Assembly: GCF_958979055.1 (NCBI RefSeq)
Contig: NC_084894.1
Location: 2,919,001-2,983,000, forward strand
Direction: 5' to 3'
Origin: Alnus glutinosa
Lineage: Eukaryota > Streptophyta > Magnoliopsida > Fagales > Betulaceae
Length of the DNA stretch: 64,000 bases
Shown here: positions 35,652 to 44,957 of the stretch, in pieces
Layout of the letters: every line of letters begins with the position of its first letter
Position numbering within the stretch: position 1 is the first letter of the stretch
The notes under the pieces: generated by a model
Told to the model about the DNA's origin: nothing
Seen by the model: the letters and a program-made list of their open reading frames with translations, nothing else
The model's database searches: none
Position numbers and translations under genes: made by a program

Positions 35652-38225
35652 TCAATCCAATACATATAAAAATATATATTTTCTCAGTGAGTGGAATACC
35701 CACCTTGGCTGCATTGGACTCCAACTCGAACACTCCCTTGAACTCTAGTCACTTGGACTCTACATTGGAGAACCAATTAAAGTCTCCAATCCAAACATGA
35801 TCCTGCAAACATTGGTAACATTATACTATGCTATTGAACTCTATACTTTATGACACAAAAGCTACCCGCATGCTCACACGTCACATACCCGCGTGTAAAG
35901 CTAATTCGCCACCTTTAGCTACTATTAGGTTAGCACTTAAGTTTAGGTTTATATTATATCTCATCTTAATCCTTAAACGCGTTTACTATTTTATTTGTCT
36001 TCTTATTATATTTACATCACATTTTAACTATTACTCTTAGCATTTAATCTTTATCAGCTACTAACCACCTAAGTAATTAAAGCTATATGACATTAATCTT
36101 ATACCACATGTTAATCTAATAACTCATATTAAACTAACTTGTAATCACGTATTGTAATATACATTCTTTTATCACATTTTGCCTATTTATTTATTCCTTT
36201 TTCTATTATTAGTTAATTATTTCACTTTCTTCTCCTAGTCTTCATAACATGTGACTAATCCAACCAACCCAACTCAATAAAGACATGACCTAAAACCTCA
36301 TTGCATAACCGAAACTTTTATTTACCGAAACTTTTAAATAAACTATAGCAAGGAATTCAATTATTTATCACAATCAACCTTAATCAATTCAACTTCATTA
36401 ACACTTAGGGTGTCCAACTCATAAGTATATCATGGGACACATTTAGCCTTATTCAACAAACCATAATCAAGATGTTCTCATAAAAATCTCATTTCACATT
36501 AACACGTACATACTCGGCCTTATAACAACCCAACATCCAAACCCATGTAAAAATCAACTCATTTACATAACAAGATCAATCTCTTTTAATTTGGAACTAC
36601 TCTTACAAAAATTACACAACACCCATCATCAACAATTAACAATTACGTTCTCTAATATCACCATGAGGTCTCAACTCAAAGTGTATCAACAAATCCAATA
36701 CATAGGGTTAACAACTTAAAATCAACTACAACCTTCATCAATAAATTACCATTCACCAATACTCAAGAATCTGGCCATTGAAATTCATATACATGGAGCC
36801 ATTAACCCCAACATATCATAATTCTAACAATCCAATTTAGTTGTTCGGAAATTAGTGACCGAACCTAAACCTCACCCTTTCAAAACTACTCAGTCTTTCA
36901 TAGTCAAACTAGGGAATCATATTTTATTATTTTGAAAACCTTATTTCTAGAACAGAACAATACAGTACCCGGTTGTCCAAAATCCCAAATCCATCAAACA
37001 ACTCCAAGCACCAAACAGCGAGTATATAGCCAACACAAAGGAATAATCTCTCGATTCATAATTTATCAACTAAAATCAACACCATAAAATTACTAATGAT
37101 CAAAGATAATCCAGCATCATAGGGGCTCCAAGCCATTCAGTCAACATACCAAAAACAGGGGTTTCGGTTTCTCAGTGCTAAAATCAGTTCAGCCAAGCAC
37201 ATCAAACAGAAGAGACACATTTAAAATACCCAATTCCAATTTCAACAACAACAAACCAACTAAATCCAATTCGGTCCATCCACATAAAAACCCAATCTTC
37301 ACCAACACTTCCAAAATCCATCATAAACCAACCCCATATCAGTACACAAAATCACCCGGCCAAACAGTAGAGAAACCCCAAATAAAATCATGAAACCCTA
37401 ATTTCAACAATCAACAAATTAATCTACAAAATAAGCAACTAGGAATCAACAAGAAATTACCTAGAGGATTTTCCTAGAAAATCCACCGGAAATCGCTACT
37501 GGACCGCCGGAAAACTCGCCGGAAAATCGCTCCTAGAGGACCGGGTCTTCCACATGGTTCAGCGGGTCATGGGTCGCAGGTCTCGGGTTCGTGGGGTTCT
37601 GGGCAGTCCACTACCGACGGAAACCACAGGATCAGAACAGCCTCCATCCGCCGGAAAACACACTTGGGGAACCGGATTTCCTCTCGGGTTGCACACGGGT
37701 CACGGGTTTCACTCTCGGGTTTGGCGGGTTCGATGGGTTTCCACGGAAATCTCACGGGTCTCCCTCTCAATCCCTTATCTCTCGCTCTCTCGCATCTCTC
37801 TCTCACTCGATTTCTCTCACTCTCTCTATTGCTGTCTCTGTGGGTCTGGCGAGAAGGACACAGAAGAGAAAGAAGAAAGAAGAAAAAGAAAGAAGAAGAA
37901 AGGAAGAAGAATTAGAGGGGGGGGGGGGGGGGTGCTGTGCGTGGGGCTTGAGGGGGAGAGTGACATTTTCCACAACAATCCACAGCCACACACGTGGCTG
38001 TGGATAAGACCAAACTTTGGTCTTATTCCAATTCTAGCCCTTATCCTTTCTAAATTACAATTTTACCCCCATCTTATCTTATTCATTTTTCTAATAATTA
38101 TTACTCAATCTTATTTTACTCAATTGCATAAACACATTCGCTTAAGACTTAGTATTAGTCCCATCTAATTTAATAAACACCATTTATAAATGGCAAACTT
38201 CCTATTTAAATTCTTGGTCTTTACA
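33935..38225 (-). mobile_element. Nested LTR-like unit (4.29 kb) in opposite orientation
   Basis: The ends are TGTGACGACCCG (left) and GGTCTTTACA (right), flanked by the 5-bp duplication GCGGT (33930-33934, 38226-38230). The join restores the outer unit's sequence, as read from the homologous stretch GCGGTGAACTCA within the nested unit itself (near 34430). Left and right ends are not direct repeats, so this is a single LTR-like unit, not a full element. It contains CTGATACTG short repeats (35157-35220), a (TA)n tract (35597-35642), a GC-rich block with CCGGAAAA repeats (37480-37720) and a run of about 16 G (37917-37932). Open frames at 37554-38168 are unsupported. Confidence 0.75.
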
Positions 38226-38733
38226 GCGGTGAACTCATCATTTCACCTATGCGGATGTGGATACCACCACAACCGTGTAGATGATGTTCCTGTGATTGTA
38301 GGTACTCCTGAGGCGGACGATGATCCGGTAGCACACTACTTGGGTTACTACGATTGATGCACGTAGCGACGATTGTAGTGGGGTAGGACTATAGTGTCCA
38401 TATTTTTGGGTACTTTTGTACATGGCTTGACGTTTGTGTCACACATTATTTTGTATAAGCCATTCTTTTGTTGTAGTTATGTGTAGTTAAACTTTAAACA
38501 GATAGACATGTGTTATGGCTCGCATTTGTTTAGATAACGAGTGTGATTATAGTTATGCTTTTCCGCTTTATTGATGATATTATGATTTCTTCCGCAGTAG
38601 ATGTGTCTCTGTATATCAGGTGCATGTTATGGGCATGTGCCTATGTTGGCTAAGCGACATATAGTCGTGCTACTGCAATGACTCATTTTTACGTTTTGTA
38701 TATATATAAAAAAACAAAAAAAGGGTCGTCACA

Positions 38734-39056
38734 TAATCAGCCAAGAGTCAATCCTGCCAGCAACCTTAGCGACCAAAGCCTCACAGTCCAAAGCAAAGAG
38801 CTTTTTCGTAATTAAAGAGACTCCAAGATACCTTACAGGCAAGGAACCGTCGGGCATATGTAGAATGTCCAGAAAGGCAGGTTTATCATCCTTAGATACC
38901 CCAGTACAATAAAAAGAAACTCTTAGCCGGATTAGCCTTGAGACCAGAAATGGATTCAAATTCGGCTAAAACTTCCTTTACAGCTAGAATAGACCCCATG
39001 TCAGCTTCAGCGAAGATAAGGAGATCATCTACAAGGGATATGTTATCAATACGGAA
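38734..39056 (-). mobile_element. LINE reverse transcriptase fragment (5' portion of the interrupted LINE)
   Basis: On the minus strand it reads DNISLVDDLLIFAEAD (the RT catalytic box, usually FADD, here LVDD), GLKANPAKS, and then DGSLPVRYLGVSLITKKL. It ends AGRIDSWL exactly at the TAATC duplication. It is 5'-truncated at about 39056, where sequence homologous to the PPR upstream region begins. Confidence 0.85.
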
Positions 39057-39072
39057 GAAATTATTTTTCGAT

Positions 39073-39575
39073 AAAAATATGATTTTTAGTAAATATTTCT
39101 CTGTATTTAAAGTGAATTTGTAAAACAAAGAGAACGCGTCCTTTTGAAGATGCGGGGTAAAATTCTTTTGGACTTTAATGGAACGAAAGTTTCCGACTTG
39201 ACATCTTGTGTTGTCGGCGTAATAAACCTCATCGTTACCAAACTTTATGAACTCGAAAGTTGTAGCCTTTACCAATCTTAATCGCCGCCACGATAATTTC
39301 CAGGGAAACCGAGCCTAAACCAGCGCTACTTCTTTTCCCGCCAGACCATACAACAAATGCACGCATGAGTGATGATCAGATCTCTGCGATTCCTCCCGAA
39401 CCCACTTTCGGGCCCTCTTCTGTCCTCTGCTCTCCTTCACACTCGCTCCCTCTCACTCCATAGAGAAAGACCTTCCAACTGGAACACAACCCACAGTCTT
39501 GTTCGAAAGAATCCACTCCTCTCCCTATTAGAATAATGCAAATCCCTTTCCCAGTTGAAGCAAATCCAACCCAAA
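39073..39575 (+). pseudogene. SLO1-like PPR gene fragment in module B (upstream region and N-terminus)
   Basis: It matches 44645-45160, including about 290 bp of upstream sequence. ATG 39372 opens the same mitochondrial presequence-like start (MIRSLRFLPN..), but codon 55 is TAA (39534-39536) where the intact gene has CAA. The homology stops near 39572 and joins the carrier upstream sequence (GGGCACAGCGAAGTC). It is not functional as a PPR protein. Confidence 0.9.
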
Positions 39576-40060
39576 AAAGGGCACAGCGAAGTCTTTCCCA
39601 AGAACTTGGATTCATTGTCAAGTCAACGTTGGCAACACAAACGTACAAATGGAATCACATGCCAAAAAAAGAGATGTTTACAAGTAATGTCATATCATAG
39701 CTAAGCTACTTTCCTAGTCTCCTTCCCATCACCTTCAAATGAAAAACACACAAAAGACAACACCATGTCAACGTACCATCTACCACCGTTTGATCCCTCA
39801 CCTCCCTTAGATCAAACGAACTATCATCCACATCCACGGCAACCAATCCCCATGATTCCATGAACTACAAAAACTAATGTACCCGCTTCACACTCGAGCA
39901 TTCCCCAAGTAAAAAAAATATCAAATTTTCGACCTCTCTCCGTTTATAAAACCCTCTCTCCCTTGACCATTCAAACCCTCTTTCATTGCCTCCCTTGTCC
40001 CTTCCTTCCACTCACCGAGAGCCAAGGGGATCGGAACTGGTACTCTCTCTCTCTCTCTCT
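39576..40060 (+). promoter_or_regulatory. Promoter and leader of carrier copy C
   Basis: It has the same block order as A and B. An uninterrupted TATA box TTTATAAAAC lies at 39943-39952, followed by CCCTCTCTCCC and a CT-repeat leader (40041-40061). Confidence 0.75.
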
Positions 40061-40363
40061 CCGAATATATCCTTTTATGGCACCGGCTGGATCGATCGGT
40101 CGGTTTCTATGTCTGTTTGTGTGTTTTTGTAACTGTGTATGGTAAGCTGAAGTTTTTGCTAGTTATGTGTGTTGCTGCATGTATGGAATTCTTGTTGCAT
40201 TTTTTTTGTTGTAAATCCGGCCGGAAAAGGGCCTTCAGATAGAGTGCTACTGGGTTTTCTCAGATCTGTTTAATTCATTGTCTTCCTGCTTTGTTTTAGG
40301 CTTTTCAAGTCTTTGGATATCATTTTTCAGGTTAGTTTAACTAGATCTATGGATATGATTGTT

Positions 40364-41112
40364 CTTCGGCTGTATTCAAGCCGAATATTGAATGTTTAAG
40401 TTTGACCCATTTAATTTTATTTCGAACACGAGTCGAGTTCGAACTTATCACTCAACTAGATATTCTGTTCAAGCTTGACTCGTTTAATTTTATTTCGAAT
40501 ATGAGTCGAACTCGATCTTATCATGAGCATTCTCAATTAACTTATTCATTTCTTATATAAAGTTAATATCATGATTGTTTATATTTTTGTAAATCCATAC
40601 TAATAATTAATTAATTAATTATTGTTAAAATTTTATCATTTGAGTTAATTAAATAAATTAACTTGAATCTTAAATAATATAATTTCGAATTTATATGTAT
40701 GTATATAAATTCATTATACACGTACACAAATTACGCGCGTGCATACACACACATATAACCACATATTCTCACGAACACATTCATGTACACACAAATCTAT
40801 AAAATTAAACTCACAACAATAATTCAAGTTATATCTATCATATTAGGAAGATAATTCATTTTTACTTAAGATGTTCTTATTACAAAATTAAAATAATATG
40901 ATTTTTTTTTTCAATGAAGTTATACGAGTTTATATAAACTTATCCGACTTGAGCCGAGTTTATATGATAAAGAATATATGTCTCGTTTAATATTCGAATA
41001 TATTATTGTGTTCATGAACGACTCATTTTTTATTTAAACCTAGACCGAATTAAGTTTTATCGAACTGAACCGAGCTGACTTCACGAGTTGTTGGGCTCAT
41101 CTTACACCCCTA
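40364..41112. mobile_element. hAT-like non-autonomous element in the copy C leader intron
   Basis: This 749-bp insertion is absent from A and B, flanked by ATTGTT (40358-40363 and 41113-41118). The right end CTTACACCCCT (inverse AGGGGTGTAAG) is typical of plant hAT MITE-like repeats. The interior is rich in GAGTCGAGTTCGAAC-type motifs. Confidence 0.7.
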
Positions 41113-41295
41113 ATTGTTGCCCTTGTTATAATGGATCTGTGGCTTATTGATTTAGTTATACATTTGGGTTCGAACTTGGATCGATCCATTGACAATGATT
41201 TGTGTTTCCAACCAAACTTCCGTTCGATTTTTTGTTGTTGCTTGGATTTTAATGGACTAATGGTTGATTGTTTATTGTGAAAAGGAGTTTAGTTT

Positions 41296-41436
41296 GCATA
41301 GTAGATCTGGGTGTTACCAATCAGCATACTTTCTCCCTTTGTAACAAGGTGGATGTTGAGTTAGTGGGTCCAAGTCCAACCGGGTGCGTGTGTAACTTAC
41401 CAATTAAATAAAAAAAAAAGGCATAGATTTGGATGT
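41296..41436 (+). mobile_element. Short tRNA-derived SINE, carrier copy C
   Basis: This is the same ancestral insertion as in copies A and B. The flanking repeats have diverged (GCATAGTAGATCTGGGTGT and GCATAGATTTGGATGT), consistent with relaxed decay in this copy. Confidence 0.7.
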
Positions 41437-41865
41437 GATGGGTATGAAGTATGATTCATTTTAACAGCATGGATGGTCTAATTGAATTTTATTTTTTGGG
41501 GTTGTATCCTTTTTTTCCTATTAGTTAAGACGTGAGACCTTGTAGAAAAATCAGTTTGGGGATGTGATTTTTCAATTAAGCTAATTTATATATCATCACT
41601 GCTGACATTTTCTATTCAGAACACATTGTCAGCTGGTTTTCTGGCCTTCTGTGGTGTTTAGGCTCTAATATTTTCGACCATTAATGGTCGAAAATGGAAG
41701 AATTGGTTAGTCTCGAATAGCCAATAGTTGGTGTACAGGCACAAGATTTGATAGTTGTCCGTTGGGTAAGAAATTCTTCTTGTGTTTGTAAAAGAAAAAG
41801 TCTGCTTTTTTGAGTATGTCTGCAAGTCTAAATGCGAGAGGTGACCTGACCAAAATTAAGAAATT

Positions 41866-42311
41866 GTGATAACTTTAAGAAAATGTATTGAATTATACGC
41901 ATTTTTGAGATAAGGGTATTGAACTAGCAAACGTTTAAAACTAAACGTCTCATTTAAGGGTACTCCGTTAGGATTTGTTGTTAAATCTTAACGGAGTACC
42001 CAAAATACCATTTTTTTTTTAGGAAAAAAAAAGAAAAAAAAATGTTAGGATTTAAGTGTTGGTTAGAATTTAACGGAATTTTCAAAAATATTCATTCCTG
42101 AATCTTTGAAAGTTTTTATAATTTTTTTTTTTAAAAAAAACTAGGAGTATTTTAGAAATTTTGGTAGGATTTAACAACAAATTCTAACTGAGTACCCTTA
42201 AGTGAGATATTTGAAAACGTGGATACCTTAGTTTGATACGTTTGCTAGTTCAGTACCCTTATCTCAAAATGACGTATAATTCGATATATACCCCTTTTAA
42301 AGTTATCCCTC
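41866..42311. mobile_element. 446-bp foldback MITE in the copy C leader intron
   Basis: Long inverted arms (TGATAACTTTAAG.. left; reverse complement GAGGGATAACTTTAAAA right) extend through TTTTGAGATAAGGGTA and beyond 100 bp. It is inserted into AAGAAATTTG, with AGAAATT on both sides. It is absent from A and B. Confidence 0.8.
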
Positions 42312-42890
42312 AGAAATTTGAAAAGAAAAATGGACTGGAACGGTATGTATACAAAAAATAAACTGATAGAAGACCTCCATTTTTGTTAATCAGTTGCATG
42401 TTGTTCTAAAGTGCATTTTGAGAAATTTTAATTATAAATGAAAACATTTCAATCCTCTCTGTTCCTGAGAGCTATTGCTGATCTATCAACCTTTTTAAGC
42501 TGCTTTGTCGTACGATTATTTTTATTACTCATTCTTCTTTGTTTTACGATCCTCCTCTGTGAACTTTTTAAGCATTTTGTCACTAAAGTGCAGTTAGATT
42601 TCCCATATAGACAGAATGCATACCCTATTTAGTTCTAAATGAAAAAATATTTCAATTTTCTCTGTTTTTGAGAGTTGTGGTGAGCTACTAACCTGATTTA
42701 GTTGTGCTTTGCATGATTAATTTTATTTCTGGTTCTTCTTTCTCCTACTATCTGTCCGTACACTGTTTCAACCATTTTGTGATTTGTGACTCTCTGAGAC
42801 ATTCTGGATTTGTTGTTTTCTTAAGTTTGTCCTCTCTGACCTCTATATATTGGCATGGCTTGCAGGTGTTCTAATTGCTAAAAGTACGTG

Positions 42891-44447
42891 ATGGCAGACA
42901 GGCACCAGTACCCAACTGTCATGCAAAAGTTTGCCGGCCAGCTCCATATATGTAAGTTCCAGCCTTTCCCAAGATGCTCAAAACCGCAATGGGGCCCTTG
43001 AAAGGCCTGCTCTGTATCAGAGGCATTTTGCATATGGAAATTACTCCAACGAGGGATTGCAGTATCCCATGACTCAGGCATGCCGAGCTACCCACACTTT
43101 GTCATTGGTACCTCCTGCAGCCTCACCTGTGTTTGTCCAAGCCCCACAAGAGAAAGGCTTTGCCGGCTTCGCTATTGATTTTCTTATGGGTGGAGTTTCT
43201 GCTGCTGTGTCCAAAACTGCTGCTGCTCCAATCGAGCGTGTGAAGCTCTTGGTCCAGAACCAGGATGAGATGATCAAGGCTGGTCGGCTATCTGAACCCT
43301 ACAAGGGAATTGGAGATTGTTTCAGTCGAACGATTAAAGATGAGGGCTTTGGATCATTGTGGAGAGGGAACACGACTAACGTCATCCGTTACTTCCCCAC
43401 ACAGGTTTGTCATTTCTTATGTTGCTAACACTTCCTTTTAGTGATACCTCCTTATGATCTCATTGCAGTGTGCTTATTTCATTAGTTTTTTTTTATTCTC
43501 CTCCAGGCCTTCAACTTTGCTTTCAAAGATTACTTCAAGAAGCTGTTTAACTTCAATAAAGACAAGGATGGCTACTGGAAATGGTTCGCGGGTAACTTGG
43601 CTTCTGGTGGTGCTGCTGGTGCCTCTTCCCAGCTCTTTGTCTACTCTTTGGATTATGCTCGAACCCGTCTTACAAACGATGCCAAGGCGGTGAATAAGGG
43701 AGGAGGAAGGCAATTCAATGGCTTGATTGATGTTTACAGTAAGACTCTCCAATCTGATGGTATTGCTGGCCTTTACCGTGGCTTCAACATTTCTCTTGTC
43801 GGCATCATATTGTACAGGGGTTTATACTTTGGAATGTATGACTCTTTGAAGCCAGTGCTTCTGACTGGAAAGATGCAGGTTAGGATTCCTTGTGGATTCA
43901 TTTTATCTATCCTTGTTATGTGATAATGCATGCAGTCTGTAATTTTACTACTTGGAAAATGTTTGTTTTAGGACTCTGAGAAGCAATGTTCAGCACTGAC
44001 ACTCTTATATCACAGATGAGAACCATGATGGTCTATCTCAACTATTTGATATGGCCTTATCCTATATGCTTTCAGCACAAGTATACTGTGGATGATTGTT
44101 GGATTTGGTGGTGAGCATGTTCATCTCATATAATTTCTTGATGATTTCAGGATAGTTTCTTCGCTAGCTTTGCTCTTGGTTGGGTTATCACAATTGGCGC
44201 TAGCCTTGCTTCCTATCCATTTGATACTGTCCGTAGAAGAATGATGATGACATCTGGTGAAGCTGTCAAGTACAAGAGCTCCTTTGATGCATTCTCTCAA
44301 ATCCTAAAGAATGAAGGGCCTAAATCTCTCTTTAAGGGAGGCGGTGCCAATATCCTCCGTGCCGTTGCCGGTGCCGGTGTTCTTGCAGGTTATGACAAGC
44401 TTCAGGTGCTCGTGTTGGGTAAGAAGTATGGTTCTGGTGGGGCCTAA
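42891..44447 (+). pseudogene. Mitochondrial ADP/ATP carrier, copy C (frameshift in the N-terminal extension)
   Basis: Exons 42891-43404, 43507-43878 and 44151-44447 correspond to those of A and B. Exon 1 has 4 extra bases (CTCCAT-ATAT-GTAAGTT, about 42946-42951). The frame from ATG 42891 therefore ends at TGA 42999-43001 after 36 residues. From ATG 43069 the original carrier frame is open for 334 residues and contains all three carrier repeats, PIERVK and RRRMMM. Only the cleavable extension would be shortened. Changes relative to B include [28 protein letters not shown] and FKGGG. The insertion also creates a GTAAGT donor-like site (42952). It is probably a pseudogene; re-initiation or altered splicing could still yield a carrier core. 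Confidence 0.85.
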
Positions 44448-44957
44448 TTAAGATGGACAGACATCTCTTGCCCCATATACCTATAGATGTTGATGAAAAT
44501 CTTTCTGAGTTCAGTTTGTTAGGATCCTAGTTTAGAAGAGTTTTACTCCCGAGAATTGTTTCCTTGTTGAATTTCCGGAAAATTGTACTATTGATCCATG
44601 TGATTGGCCCAAACGAGAAATCATCGATAAAGATAAGGAAAAAATATGATTTTTAGTAAAAATTTCTCTGTATTTAATGTGAATTTGTAAAACAAAGAGA
44701 ACACGTCCTTTTGAAGATGCGGGGTAAAATTCTGTTGGACTTTAATGGAACGAAAGTTTCCGACTTGACATCTTGTTTTGTCGACGTAATAAACCTTGTC
44801 GTTACCAAACTTTATGAACTCGAAAGTTGTCGCCTTTAAACCAATCTTAATCGTCGCCACGATAATTTCCAGAGAAACCGAGCCTAAACCACCGCTACTT
44901 CTTTTCCCGCCAGTGCCAGACCATACACAAATGCCCGCACTCAAACCCTGATGAGTG
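44448..44957 (+). promoter_or_regulatory. Spacer between carrier copy C and the PPR gene (PPR promoter region)
   Basis: After the short 3' flank of copy C, 44645-44957 is shared with the module B PPR fragment and must include the PPR promoter. No clear TATA box is seen. An ATG at 44951 precedes the PPR start out of frame (see findings). Confidence 0.5.

Larger units (their letters stand above)
31635..38733 (+). mobile_element. Outer LTR-like unit (about 2.8 kb, split by a nested element)
   Basis: It begins TGTGATGTCCCG and ends GGGTCGTCACA. The 5-bp target duplication TAATC flanks it (31630-31634 and 38734-38738) and interrupts the LINE reading frame exactly. Its own sequence is 31635-33934 plus 38231-38733. 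Ends of the TG..CA type, a TATA-like TTTAAAAG at 32073-32080 and the lack of any coding frame fit a large solo LTR of a Ty3/Gypsy-type element. Its 3' half (32.64-33.93 and 38.23-38.73 kb) is homologous, inverted, to the nested unit. Confidence 0.75.

Noticed and set aside
37554-38168. 204-codon open frame and overlapping frames on both strands
   Set aside because: GC/CT-rich part of the nested LTR-like unit; composition is low-complexity and several frames are open at once, as expected from base bias.
42931-43428. Copy C read as an intact carrier starting at 42931
   Set aside because: That start is TTG with no ATG; the true ATG at 42891 is out of frame after the 4-bp insertion.
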